A DNA stretch of 64,000 bases from Aselliscus stoliczkanus (lineage: Eukaryota > Chordata > Mammalia > Chiroptera > Hipposideridae). The notes under the pieces were generated by a model. The model worked only from the letters and a program-made list of their open reading frames with translations. It did no database searches and was not told where the DNA came from. Positions within the stretch are counted from its first letter, which is position 1. Each line of letters opens with the position of its first letter. The position numbers and the translations under genes were made by a program. Below are positions 50,113 through 61,730 of the stretch, piece after piece. Location: contig CM066737.1 of NCBI GenBank assembly GCA_033961575.1, positions 45,484,771-45,548,770 on the forward strand, read 5' to 3'.

Positions 50113-50223
50113 CATACCGATCCAGCGAGATAGCGCAGAGGTGCATGATGGACGCTGTAGAAAATAAAACATCCAAAGAAATCCAGACGGGGCACAAATA
50201 TCTAGGTAGTGGCCAGACATAAT
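50023..50223 (-). CDS. HTR2C: HTR2C coding exon with RNA-editing sites (TM3, DRY, ICL2)
   Basis: A 201-nt internal coding exon. The acceptor AG is at 50224-50225 after a long pyrimidine tract, and the donor GT is at 50022-50021. It begins with two bases completing an Asp codon and ends with one base of a Gly codon, matching the phase of the exon at 12404. It encodes the end of TM2/loop 1 ([11 protein letters not shown]), TM3 with the amine-binding Asp ([12 protein letters not shown]), the DRY motif, intracellular loop 2 ([11 protein letters not shown]) and the start of TM4. By human numbering the visible residues are Cys127, Asp134, Asp151-Arg152-Tyr153, and the editable Ile156, Asn158 and Ile160. 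The genomic codons ATA, AAT and ATT are the unedited INI form. The residues seen match human except Val for Ile near the end (AISV). Earlier exons lie upstream, beyond position 64000. Confidence 0.97.
50087..50104 (-). promoter_or_regulatory. SNORD115 (HBII-52) antisense target site in HTR2C exon
   Basis: The 18-nt exon stretch CGTAATCCTATTGAGCAT is, as I recall it, the established complement of the SNORD115 antisense element. It overlaps editing sites E, C and D and sits 13 nt or more inside the alternatively spliced segment. The snoRNA is reported to influence choice of the full-length donor and editing at site C. The target is present without mismatch to the sequence I remember. The snoRNA genes are elsewhere (the Prader-Willi region) and are not in this window. 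Confidence 0.8.
50116..50117 (-). promoter_or_regulatory. HTR2C internal alternative 5' splice site (truncated isoform)
   Basis: A GT in the context CG|GTATGT lies in the exon. Using it would remove 50023-50117, exactly 95 nt. That length matches the alternatively skipped segment described for mammalian HTR2C, which yields a frameshifted truncated receptor. The site falls next to the editing stem, so base pairing and editing can mask or expose it. The donor sequence is visible. Its use in this species is inferred. Confidence 0.8.
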
Positions 50224-50559
50224 CTGAAAGAGAACAGAGAGAAGACAAGAACATATTATCCAAATTATACTGACTGTAGTTTTAAATTTTAGTATACTTA
50301 TTTTTCTTCTCATAATCTAAGATTTTTAAAGAAAGTGAACTTGGAAAACATTATCTATAATAATGGTGATAATAACAATGATGATGGTAATATCTTCAGT
50401 GTTACATACATTATCTTTTATAATGTAAATTTTACATGACATAAAATAATCACTTTAAATTGAAATATAAGGTAAAATTTACATGACATAAAATTAATCA
50501 CTTTAAATTGAACAATGTAATGGTGTTTAGTACATTTGCAATATTAGGCAACCATAGCC

Positions 50560-51050
50560 TCTTTTTAGTTTCAAAACATTTCATCATCTGAAAAGGAAAC
50601 CACTATCCATTAAGCAGTCACTCCCTATTCTCCACTCCCCCGCCTCTGAAAATCCCTAATCTGCTTTTCTGTGTTTATGTAAGATTTAGCTAATTTGGAT
50701 ATTTCATGTAAATGGAATAATAAAATAGGTGACTTTTGTGTCAGGCTTCCTTCACTTAGCATACTTTTTCGAGGTTCTTCCATTTTGTAGCATGTATCAT
50801 ACTTCATTCCTTTTTATGGCTAATGCTCTTATCAGTTGAAATACTTTTATGGTCTTGTAAATGCAATTGTTATATTAACTTACATTATCAACTGTTCATT
50901 GCTAGTGAATAGAATTATAGCTTATTTTCATGTGTTAACCTTGTATTCTGAAATTTTGTTGAACTCATTTATTAGATCTATTATTTTGTAAATGAGTTCC
51001 ATAGGATTTTCCCAATACAAGATGATGTCATCAGCAAATTGAGATAATTT
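50560..51050 (-). mobile_element. Old L1 3' end and ORF2 fragments
   Basis: Antisense, diverged L1 text (ATGTAAATGGAATAATAAA at about 50710, GATGATGTCATCAGCAAATTGA region at 51020-51040, which is the RT FADD/YADD box in reverse). Two separated pieces. Confidence 0.6.
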
Positions 51051-51453
51051 TGTTTTTTCTTCTTTTAGTAAAATTTATTGGGGTGATGATGGTCAATAAA
51101 GCTACATAGGTTTCCAAAGTACAATTCTATAATACATCATCAATATATTGCATTACGTGTTCACCACCCAGAGTCAGTTCACTTTCCATCACCATATATT
51201 TGACCACCTTTACCCTCTTCTACCATTCTTCCCTCCCCCCTTATGCTGTGGTAACCACTAAACTGTTGTCTGGGCCTATAAAGTTTTGCTTCTTTATTTG
51301 CTAGTCTTGTTCCTTTGTTGCCTTCAGTTTTATATCTCACATATGAGTGAAGTCATATAGTTCTCAATTTTATCTGTTTGACTTATTTCACTTAGCATTA
51401 TGATCTCAAGATCCATTTATGTTGTCATGGATGGCAGTATTACATCATTTCTT

Positions 51454-51561
51454 TTTTTTTTTTTTTTTTAGGGCAGTGTCACTGGCCCTCACATGTGGGA
51501 CCCGAACTGGGGCCACTGGCTTCCCAAGCCAGTGCTTAACAACTGTGCCAATTGGCCGGCC
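51454..51561 (-). mobile_element. SINE family 1, partner of a tandem insertion
   Basis: Antisense monomer with a long poly(T) at left (51454-51470) and head near 51561. Together with 51562-52018 it lies between one pair of duplications: TTACATCATTTCTT at 51440-51453 and 52019-52032. Confidence 0.92.
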
Positions 51562-52018
51562 CTTTTTTTTTTTTTTCAAGATTTTATTGGGGAATTGGGG
51601 GAGGAGAACAGTGCTGGGGAATCAGGGAAGGGGAAGGGCCAAGTTGCTGTCTTTTTGTTCTTCAGTCTAGTTGCAGAGGATGTTGCTTCACTGGCCCATG
51701 TTGATATTGTCATTGCGCTCTTCCTGCATGAGGCAGCTCAGTCACTGGCCTCTGGATGGTCGCTCACCACAGCTATTGGCAGCTCACGCTGGCTGCTGGC
51801 CGCTCACACTGGCTGCCGGCCACTTACTGTAGCCTATGGCAGCCCACTGCAGCAGGGGCTGCAGCCTATACCATCACCAGGGCTCATGCAGCCCAGCTGT
51901 AGGTGGAGCTGTTGTTAGCTGTAGAAGGCAGTGTCACTGGCCCTCATATGTGGGATTTGAACTGGGACCGCTGGCATCCCAAAACCAGCTCTTAACCACT
52001 GCGCCACTCGGCCGGCCC
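51562..52018 (-). mobile_element. Composite SINE A, tandem partner
   Basis: Antisense composite A: AAGATTTTATTGGGGAATTG tail at left, T-run at 51562-51575, body, and intact head GGGCCGGCCGAGTGGCGCAG (minus strand) at 52018. No duplication separates it from the monomer. Confidence 0.93.
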
Positions 52019-52482
52019 TTACATCATTTCTTATGGCACAGTAGTTAGTATTCCATTGTCCATTATCCAATCATCTATGGAATGATACTTTGCTTGTTTC
52101 CGTGTCTTGGCCACTGTAAACAATGCTGCAATTATCATTGGCATACATATATATTTACAGGTAAATGTTTTCAGATTTTTGGGGTGTTTTTCCAGAGAGG
52201 TATTGCTGGGTCATAATTTTTTGAGGAATCTCCACATTGTTCTCCATAACAGCTGTAAGAATCTACATTCCCAGCAACAGTGTATGAGGGTTCCTTTTAT
52301 TCCATAGCCTTTTTAACACTTGTTATTATTTGTCTGGTTGATGATAGCCATTCTAACTGGTATGAGGTCACATCTCATTTTGGTTTTTATTTGCATTTCT
52401 CTGATGTTTAGTAATGTTGAACAATTTTTTCATATGTCTATTGGCCAATTGTATGTTCTTTTTTATTCAGGTCCTCTGCCCA

Positions 52483-52628
52483 TTTTTTTTTTTTTTAGCT
52501 GAGTCATCCTGCCACTGGTTGGCAGCTTAGCGGCCACTCAGCTCAGTCTGGCATGGAACTGCTGTTGCTCAGAGCTCAGCTCACACCCTTAAGCGAGCTT
52601 TTAACCAACTGAGCCACTCAGCCGGCCC
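52483..52628 (-). mobile_element. SINE family 2
   Basis: Poly(T) then AGCTGAGTCATCCTGCCACT. Head GGGCCGGCTGAGTGGCTCAG (minus) at 52628. Similar CTCTGCCCATTTTTTT-like text on both sides supports a duplication. Confidence 0.9.
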
Positions 52629-53508
52629 ATCTCTGCCTATTTTTTAATTGGTTTGTTTGTTTTTTTGTTATTGAGTTGTATGAGTTCATCATATATTTTG
52701 AATACTAGCCACTTATCAGAGGTGTTGTTTGCAAAAATCTTCTCCCATATGGTTGGTGCCTCTTTATTTTGTTGATGGTTTCTTTTGCTGCACAGAAGGT
52801 TTTTAGTTTGATAGGGTCCCATTAATTTATTTTAGTTTTTATTTCCATTGTCTTTGAGGTGAAATTTATAAAATCCTCTTTGAACCCAAAGTCCATATGT
52901 TTAGTACCTATGCCTTCTATGCAGTTTATTGTTTCAGGGCTTATAATTAGATCTTTGATCCATTTTGAGTTAATTTTGGTACACGGTAACAGATAGCAGC
53001 CTAGTTTCACTCTTTTGCATGTAACTTTCCGATTCTCCCAGCACCATTTATTGAAGAGGCTTTCTTTTCTCCATTGTATGGTTTTGCCTCCTTTGTTGAG
53101 AAGTATCTGTCCATAGTTATGTGGGTTTATTTCTGGGTTTTAAATTCTATTCCATTGGGCTGTGTGTCTATTTTTCTGCCAATATTATGCTGTTTTGATT
53201 ATTAATGCTCTGAAATACAAGCTGAAGTCAGGGACTGTGATACCTCCTGCATTATTCTTTTCTCTTAGGATTGCTTTGGCTGCTCAGGGTCTTTTATGGT
53301 TCCAAACATATCTGATGATTTATTATTCCACCTCTTTAAAAAATGTCATTGGGATTTTGATGGGGATTGCATTAAATCTGTATATTACTTTGGGTAATAT
53401 GGCTATTTTAACTATATTGATTCTTCCAATCCATGAACAGAATTTCTTTCCATTTCTTTGTGTCTTCTTCAATTTGTTTTAAAAATACCTTATAGTTTTC
53501 AGTGTATA

Positions 53509-54072
53509 TGAGATCTGACCATTAAGTTTTTGACTCATTGCAACAATGTTGCTAACATGTGTTGATATCACAGGGACTATTCATTATGAATTTGTACCAA
53601 CTGGATAAACAGTTAACCAATTTTACTATTTGCAAGTGCTGAAAAGGCTGTGTGAAAAAGTTCGATGACCTGAACTTTTTGCAAACAATTCATGGCTCTT
53701 CCATTATGACAATGCATCAACTCCCACAGCACTGTCTGTGAGGGAGTTTTTAGCCAGTAAACAAATAACTGTATTGGAACACCCTCCCTACTCACCTGAT
53801 CTGGCCTTCAATAACTTCTTTCTTTACCTGGAGATCAAGGGAATATTGAATGGAACATTTTGAAGGCATTTAGGATATCAAGAGTAATAGGATGACAGAC
53901 CTGATGGCCATTCCAGAAAAAGAGTTCCAAAATTGCTTTGAAGGGTGTACTAGGCACTGGCATTGGTGCGTAGCTTCCCAAGGGGAGTACTTTGAAGGTG
54001 ATCATAGTGGTAGTCAGCAAGCAGGTATGTAACACTTTTTTTAAGGATGAATTAGTGAACTTAACTGTCGAG
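53509..54072 (+). mobile_element. Short internally deleted mariner derivative
   Basis: Starts TGAGATCTGACCATTAAG and ends near GAACTTAACTGTCGAG. The first half of the transposase is deleted by the same terminal-repeat-to-TTGCAACAATGTTGC junction as at 26711-27325. The remaining part shows CHYDNASTPTALSV-type text with broken frames. It is inserted in L1 ORF2. Confidence 0.85.
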
Positions 54073-54132
54073 TCCTTCACATACTTTGTTCAGTTTATTC
54101 TTGGGTATTTTATTCCAGTTGCAAAAGGATTT

Positions 54133-54233
54133 TTTTTTTGAGGGCAGTGTCACTGGCCTTCATATGTGGGACCCGAACTGGGGCCACTGGCTTCCCAAGC
54201 CAGCGCTTAACCACTACACCACTTGGCCAACCC
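54133..54233 (-). mobile_element. SINE family 1
   Basis: Antisense monomer. Duplication AAAAGGATTT at 54123-54132 and 54234-54243. Confidence 0.92.
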
Positions 54234-54743
54234 AAAAGGATTTGTTTTAATATTTCTTTTCTGAAATTTCGTTGTTAGTGTGGAAGAATGCGTTGGGTTT
54301 TTGTATGTTGATTTTGTAGCCAGCAACATTACTGTATTCTTTTTTTTTTGTTTCTAATAGCTCTTCGGTGGAGTCTGTAGGGTTTTCTATATAAAGAATA
54401 ATGTCATCTGCAAAAAGTGACAATTTAACTTTTCATTCCCAATTCGGATGCCTTTTATTTCCTTCTCTTACCTGATTGCTCTGGCTAGGACTTCCAATAC
54501 TGTGTTGAGTAGCAGTGGTGATAGGGTCAACTCTGTTTTGTTCCTGAACATAGAGAGAAGGGCTTCAGTTTTTCACTATTAATTATGATATTAGCTGAGG
54601 GTTTGTCATATATAGCCTTCATTATGTTAAGGTACTTTCCTTCCATGCCCATTTCATTATGTGCTTCAATCATAAATGAATATTGTATCTTGTCAAATGC
54701 TTTTCCTGCATCTATTGATATAATCATTTGATTCTTTTAATCC

Positions 54744-54874
54744 TTTTTTTTTTTAGCTGAGCCATCCTGCCAAGTGTTGGCAACTTATCGGTAACTCAGC
54801 TCAGCTGGGCATCGAACTGCTGTTGCTCAGAGCTCAGCTTGCACTCTTGAGCAACTGAGCCATTCGGTTGGCCC
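54744..54874 (-). mobile_element. SINE family 2, deleted variant
   Basis: Poly(T), AGCTGAGCCATCCTGCCAAG, then a head in which a roughly 15-bp stretch before AACTGAGCC is missing. Antisense. Confidence 0.88.
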
Positions 54875-56311
54875 TGATTTTTTTTATCTTTTATTTTGCT
54901 TATGTGGTGTATTACATTGATCAATTGGCCTATGTTGAGCTATTCTTGTGCCCCTGGGATAAACCCCACTTGGTCGTGATGTACAATGTATATAATGCAT
55001 TGCTGTATTTGATTTGCTAGAATTTTGATTAGGATTTTTGCATCTGCATTCATCAGAGATATTGTTCTGTAATTTTCTTTTTTTGTGTTTTCTTACTACA
55101 TTTTGGTATTAAGGTAATGTTGGCCTCAAAAAATAAGTTAGGAAGTATTTCCTCTTTTTCAATTTTTTTGGAGGAGTTTGAGGAGGATCGGTATTAGATA
55201 TTCTTTGAATGTTTGAAAGAATTCACTAGTGAAGCCATCTGGTCCTGGACTTTTACTTTGGGGAAGATTTTAGATGACTTATTCAATTTTCTTACTTTTG
55301 ATTAGTCTATTTTGATTGTCCAATTCTTCATGATTCAGTGTAGAAAGGCTATATTTTTGTAAGAACTTGTCTATTTCTGCTAGGTTATTGAATTTTGTGG
55401 TATATTGTTCTTCATGGTAGTCTCGAATGATTTTTTGTATTTCTGTGGGACCCGTGGTAACTTACCCTCTTTCATTACCAATTTTGTGTATTTCTGTCTT
55501 TCCTCTTTTTATCTCAGTGAGTCTAGCCTAGGGTTTGTGAATTCTTTTAGCCTTTTCAAAGAATCAGCTCTTTGTTGGCGTTAATTTTTTCTATTGCCTT
55601 TTTGTTCTCTATTACATTTAGTACTGCTCTGATTTTTATTTCCTTCCTTCTGCTGACTTTGGGTTTCATCTGTTCTTCTTTTTCTTGTTCTTCAAGGTGT
55701 AATGTGAGGGTATTTATCTGGGAATTTTCTTCTTTCTTGAGACAGGTCTGTAATGATATGTTTCCCTCTTATTCCTGCTTTCATTGCATCCTGATAATTT
55801 TGATAGGATGTATTTTCATTTTCATTTGTTTCTATGTATCTTTTGACCTCTCATTTTATTTCTTCTTTGACCCAGTCATTCTTCAAAAGCATGTTGTTTA
55901 ATCTGCAAGTATTTGTGGTTTTCCCTGCTTACTTTTTACAGTTGATCCAATTACAGAGCCTTGTGATCAGAGAATATGCTTAGTATGATTTCAATCTTCT
56001 CAAATTTGCAGAGGCTAGTCTTATGTCACAATATACACTGTGTCCTTGAGAATGCTTCATGTATACTAGAAATGAATGTATAGACTGATGTTTTAGGATG
56101 AAGTGCTCTATAAATGTCAATTATATCCATTTGGTCTAATGTGACATTTAAGGTTGATATTTTCTTGTTTATTTTCTGTTTGGATATCTACCCATAGATG
56201 CCAATGATGTATTTAGGTCCCCTTCTATAAATGTGTTTTGGTATTTCTTCCTTCAGTTCTTTTAGAAGTTGCTTTGTGTATTTCCATGTTCCATGATTGG
56301 GGGCAAATATA

Positions 56312-57600
56312 TGGGGTCTGAAAATTACGTTTGTGAACTTGCCACCATGAGTTGACATTGGCAGCACTGTATAAACAGCTTGGTAAGGTTTCATAACCTT
56401 GGTATATCAGAATCTCACAGCTGTGTTGTGTCAACATGTGGCTCTGTCTTGCTGAGCAGCATTCATTATTGTTGTTGCATGCTTTTGTGTGTCATTGCAA
56501 GCATGCCTTAGCTTGCATTAGAGCTATGAACAAACATTTAATTTCTATTAAACTTGGTGAGAGTGGAAGTGATATCAGGGACATGTTAGTCCACATTTAT
56601 GGGGATAATGTCATGAAGAAAAATGGCAGTACACAGATTAATTAAACATTTTTCTGAGGGGAGAGAATGTGTCACTGATGAAGAGAAGCCAGTAATGAGC
56701 ACAATTAATGAAAACATTGTAAAAATTCATCAAATTGTGTGTCAAAATCTTCAGCTGACTGTGAAAAGCATTGCAGACCATGTAAACAATGAAGAGAAAC
56801 AGTTAGGAAAATCTTAATTGAAAACCTTGGTGTGAGAAAGGTGTGCGCAAAAATGGCCTTGAAGGAGCTCACTGATGAACAAAAGTAAAGGACAGTTGAA
56901 GTTTGCCAAAACCTCTTGAAGAGGCAAGACAATGTTTTGGGACATGTTACCACTGGTGATGAAATATGGGTGTACAAATACAACTCTGAAAGAAAACATC
57001 AAATTGCACAATGGAAACCAGCCAATTCCCCATGACCAAAAACGTTTCATTAGTCCAAATCAAGAGTCAAAATGATGTTGCTAAACTTTTTTGATATCAG
57101 AAGGATTATGCATTATGAATTTGTAAAACTGGACGAACAGTTAACCGTGTTTAGTGTTTGGAAGTGCTGAAAAGGCTGCATGAAAAGTTAGATGATGAAC
57201 TTTTCAGCAACAATTCATGGCTCTTGCATCACAACAATGTACCAACTCACACAGCGCTGTCTGTGAGGCAGTTTTTAGCCAGTTAAAAAATAACTGTATT
57301 GGAACACCCTCTCTCTTTACCTGTTCTGGCCCCCAATGTCTCTTTCTTTACCCAAGATCAAGGAAATATTGAAAGGAAGACATTTTGATAACATTCAGGA
57401 TATCAAGAGTAATACAGCAACAGCTCTGGTGGCCATTCCAGATAAAGAGTTCCAAAATTGCTTTGAATGATGGAATAGATCCTGACATAGGTGCACAGCT
57501 TCCCAAGGGGAGTAGTTAAAAGTGACCATAGTGATGTTAAGCAATGTGATATGTAGCGCTATTTCTAGAATGAGTTTTTGAACTGAACAGTCATACCTCA
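56312..57600 (+). mobile_element. Full-length degenerate mariner
   Basis: 1,289 bp with TA on both sides (56310-56311, 57601-57602). It sits exactly within an L1 endonuclease stretch whose uninterrupted version is visible at 63841-63865. Transposase pieces: an N-terminal helix-turn-helix part around 56520-56815 (LGESGSDIRDMLVHIYGDN), then a catalytic half at 57060-57480. Every frame is interrupted. Confidence 0.9.
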
Positions 57601-58905
57601 TATTGATGAGTGTTATGTTTTCTTGTTGTAGTGTCCCATTTATCTCTATGAAATTATTAAATGCCCATCTTTGTGTCTTGTTCTCTTTTTTATCCTGAAG
57701 CCAGTTTCATCTGATATACATATGGTTACACCTGTTTGCTTGGAGTATTGATTACCACCCTTTAACTTTCACTCTGTATTTGTCTTTGTAGCTGAGATGC
57801 CTCTCTGGTCATATGGTTGGATTTTGTTTTTTGATACAATCTGCAACTCTCTTATTGTTGATTTCATTCCATTTACATTTAGGCTGATTATTGGTATATG
57901 AGGATTTCGTATCATTCTATCATTTGTTTCTGGTGGCTCGGTGTTTCCATTGTTTCTTTGCCTTTTTGTTGCTGTCTGTTATTTTAGTATGGGGGTATTC
58001 TATGATTGTTCTCTCTTTCTTCTTTTTTAAATTACATATCAGAGTTCTGGATTTTTTTCAATGTATTCCATTAAGTTCATGTGAAAGAAAGTTTCATATA
58101 TACAGTAGCCCTTTTTCTTCAGCATGCTTCTTATCTGCATTCCCCTTTGCAAGTTCAGAGCTTTACTCTTCCCCTTTTATGTTTTTGCTGTAACTAGCTA
58201 TCCCTTCTTATGCTGTGAGTTGATTTCTGCATTGCTGTAGCAAGTTGTGTTTTTCTTCTTTTTCATTAAAAAAATTGTTTATTCTTCTTTATCCTTTGTG
58301 TTATGTTTAAGTGTATAGTGTCATATTTTTGTGTAGGGGTGGCCATTTCCTGCTTCTGTTTGTCTGTTCATTATAATGCTCATGGTTTTGTATATTTCTG
58401 ATTTTTAATTTCAGTTCAAATAGCCTCCTTCAGTATTTCCTGTGATGTAGGTCATGTGTTAGAAAATTCCTCCAGCTTCTGTATGTCTGGAAAGGTCTTT
58501 AATTCCTCTTTCATGTCTAAGGTATATCTTTGCTGAATGTATTTGCTTGGCTCATAATTTCTGTCATTCAATGTTTGAACATTTGATTGAACACTCCCTC
58601 CTGGCTCGTAGAGTTTCTGCTTAAAAATCTGGTGATAATCTAATGGGCTTTCCTTTGTAGGTTACTGTTTTCTTTTCCTTGCCTGCTTTGAGAATTCTTT
58701 CTTTGTCATGAATTTCTAACAGCTTCAATACCATGTGCCTTGAAAAAGGCCTGTTGGGATTGAAATAATTAGGTGTTGTATTTGCTTATTGGATTCAAGG
58801 ATCCAGTTCTTTCCACAAATATGGAACAACCTAATCGACTATTTGTTCGAATACACTCTGTTCCCTTCTCCCTTTCTTCTCCGTCTGGTATATGCATTAT
58901 TCTTA

Positions 58906-58931
58906 ACCACCGCGCCACTTGGCTGGCCCCA
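58906..58931 (-). mobile_element. SINE reduced to its 26-bp head between target duplications
   Basis: Only the first part of the tRNA-like head remains (minus strand GGGGCCAGCCAAGTGGCGCG). It lies between an 18-bp duplication, GTATATGCATTATTCTTA (58888-58905) and GTATATACATTATTCTTA (58932-58949). Confidence 0.8.
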
Positions 58932-59049
58932 GTATATACATTATTCTTATGTTGCTCTTTGTGATGGAGTCAGAAAGTTCTTGTAGAATCCTTTAATTTC
59001 TTTTAACTCTCAAGTGTCTCTCTTCTTCCATCTGTATCATTTTCAGATT

Positions 59050-59156
59050 GTTTTTTTTTTTTGAGGACAGTGTTTCTGGCCCTCATATGTGGGACCCAAA
59101 GTGGGGCTGCTGGCTTCCCAAGCCAGTGCTTAACCACCGCGCCACTAGGCTGGCCC
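59050..59156 (-). mobile_element. SINE family 1
   Basis: Antisense monomer with poly(T) at left and head near 59156. Short duplication CAGATT (59044-59049 and 59157-59162). It sits at the junction of two L1s. Confidence 0.9.
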
Positions 59157-61075
59157 CAGATTTTTTTTTTAAATAAAATTTATTAAGGTAAAAGTGGTTA
59201 GTAAGGTTAAAAGTGTACAATTCTGTAATACATCATCTATATACCAATTGTGTGTTCACCACCCAGAGTCAGTTTTTCCATCACCACATATTTGATCCCT
59301 TTAACCCTCATTGACCACCTCTCCCCGCTTACCCTCTGGTAACCACTAAACTCTTGTCTGTGCTTATGAGTATTTGTTTCTTTATTTGTTTATCTTGTTC
59401 CTTTGTTGATTTTAGTTTTATATCCCACATATCAGTGAAATCATATGGTTCTCAACTTTTTCTGTCTAATTTTGCTTAGCATAATAAACTCAAGATCCAT
59501 TCATGTTGCAAATGGCAGTATATTGTCTTTTCTTAGGGCAGAATAGTATTCCACTGTGTATGTATACCACATGTTTTCCAATCATCTTTTGAAGGACACT
59601 TTCATTGTTTCCATGTCTTGGCCACCGTAAATAATGGTGCAATGATCTTCGGAGTACATGCATGTTTACTGAAAAATGTTTTCAGTTATTTTTAAGTAAA
59701 TACCCAGGAGAGGGACTACTGGGTCTTGTAATTGTATTCTTAACCTTTTGAGGAACTTCCACACACTGCCTTTCATAGTGGGTGCACCAATCTACATTCC
59801 CACCAACAGTGTATGAGGGTTCCTTTTTATCCATAGCCTCTCCAACACTTATTATTTGTCTTGTTGATGATAGCCATTCTAACTGGTGTGAGGTGATATC
59901 TCATTATGGTTCTTATTTGCATTTCTCTGATAATTAGTGAATGTGAGCATTGTTTCATTTTTCTATTTGCCATCTGTCTGTCCTCTTTGGAGAAATGTCT
60001 ATTCAGGTCCTCTGTCCATTTCCTAATTAGATTGTTTGCTTTTTTGTTGTTGAGTTGTACGTGTTCTTTATATATTTTGGATATTAGCCCATTATTGGAG
60101 GTGTTGTTTGCAAAAATCTTCCCCCATTTGGTTGGTTGCCTCTGTTTTGTTGGTTTCTCTTGCTGTGAGAAGATTTTTAGATTGATATAGTCCCATTCAT
60201 TTATTTTAGCTTGTACTTCCCTTGCATTTTTGATCAAATTTGTAAAATCTTTTTTGAACCGAAGATATATAAGTTTGGTATTTATGTTTTCTTCTATGCA
60301 GTTTATTGTTTCAGGTCTTAAGATTAAGTCTTTGATCCATTTTGATTAATTTTGGTATGATGACAGATGGCAGTCTAATTTCATTCTTTTGCATGCGGCT
60401 TTCCAATTCTCCCAGCACCATTTATTGAAGAGGCTGCCTTTTCTCCATTATATGCTTTTTGCATTTTTGTCAAAAATTATCTATCCATATTTGTGGGGGT
60501 TTATTTCTGAATTCTCAGTTCTATTCCACTGGTCTGTGTGTCGGTTTTTCTGCAATAACATACTGTTTTGATTATTGTTGCCCTGTAGCACAAGATGAAT
60601 TCAGGGACTGTGATACCTCCAGCATTGTTCTTTTTTGTTAGGATTGCTTTTGCTATTTGGGGTATTTTGTGGTTCTATACAAATCTGATGATTTTTTGTT
60701 CTATTTCTTTAAAAAATTTCACTGGTATTTTATTAGGGATTGCATTAAATCTGTATATTGCTGTGAGTAATATGGCCATTTTAACTACATAGGTTCTTGC
60801 AATCCATGAACACACAATATCTTTCCATTTCTTTGTGTCTTCTCAATTTCTTTTAAAAATGTCTTACAGATTTCAGTGTATAGAGCCTTCACATCCTTGG
60901 TTAAGTTTATTATATTATAAGTCTAGGTGGATTGGGGAGGAGGGTTGTCACTTTGTGAGGGTTGAAAAGGTGAAAACCATAACTATTGCACTGTTTTGTA
61001 CACCTGAAACTAATAATAAAAAATTAAATATATATATATATAGAATATAAAAATTAAATAAATTAAAATTAAATA

Positions 61076-61077
<2 letters not shown>

Positions 61078-61125
<48 letters not shown>
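61078..61125. repeat. (TA)n microsatellite
   Basis: About 45 bp of alternating TA at the boundary of the two L1 3' ends in 60927-61797. Confidence 0.9.
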
Positions 61126-61127
<2 letters not shown>

Positions 61128-61263
61128 ATATCAATGGTTGCCAGGGGTTAGCAGGAAGGGAGGGATTAATAGGCAGAGCATGGAGGTTTTTCAGGGCAGT
61201 GAAACTGTTCTGTATGACATTATAGTGATGTTATATGTCATTACACATTTGTCAAAACCCATA

Positions 61264-61431
61264 GGGGCTGGCTGAGTGGCTCAGTTGGTTAAGAGCTCAC
61301 TCAAGAGTGTGAGCTGAGCTCTGAGCAATAGCAGTTCGATGTCCAGCCCAAGCTGAGCTGCCGCTATGCTGCCAACAGGTGACAAGATGGCTCAGCTAAA
61401 AAAAATAAAAATTAAAAAATAAAATAAAAAG
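61264..61431 (+). mobile_element. SINE family 2
   Basis: Head GGGCTGGCTGAGTGGCTCAG (near-perfect Pol III A box GTGGCTCAGTTGG), B box AGTTCGATGTCC, and A-rich tail. Likely duplication AAAACCCATA (61254-61263) versus AAAACCAATA (61432-61441). Confidence 0.9.
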
Positions 61432-61631
61432 AAAACCAATATAATGGACAACACCAAGAGTGAACCCTGATGTAAATTACGGACTTCGGGTGACAATGAA
61501 ATGTTTCTGTAGGTTCATTCATTATAACAAATGTACCCGTCTGTCTGGTGTAGGATGCTGATAATGCGGGAGGCTTTATGTGTGTGTGCAGGGTGTAGAG
61601 GGGAAATCTCTGTACCTTCTGCTCAATTTTT

Positions 61632-61730
61632 CTTTTGAGGGCAGTGTCACTGGCCCTCATATGTGGGACCCGAACCAGGGCCGCTGGCTTCCCAAGCCAG
61701 CGCCTAACTACCACGCCACTCGGCTGGCTC
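61632..61730 (-). mobile_element. SINE family 1 with 15-bp perfect duplication
   Basis: Antisense monomer. TTCTGCTCAATTTTT is at 61617-61631 and 61731-61745. Confidence 0.95.

Larger units (their letters stand above)
51060..59044 (-). mobile_element. L1 (3' UTR to ORF1), much interrupted
   Basis: Antisense L1: 3' UTR 51060-51440, ORF2 C-terminus 52032-52480, ORF2 body 52630-53508 and 54075-56311, endonuclease to 58400 and part of ORF1 to 59044. It is interrupted by a SINE tandem (51454-52018), a family 2 SINE (52483-52628), a short mariner (53509-54072), SINEs at 54131-54233 and 54744-54874, a full mariner (56312-57600) and a SINE scrap (58906-58931). Confidence 0.8.

Noticed and set aside
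54744..54874. tRNA genes at SINE heads
   Set aside because: A and B boxes are present but the heads are degenerate, many-copy and followed by SINE bodies, so they are not functional tRNA genes.
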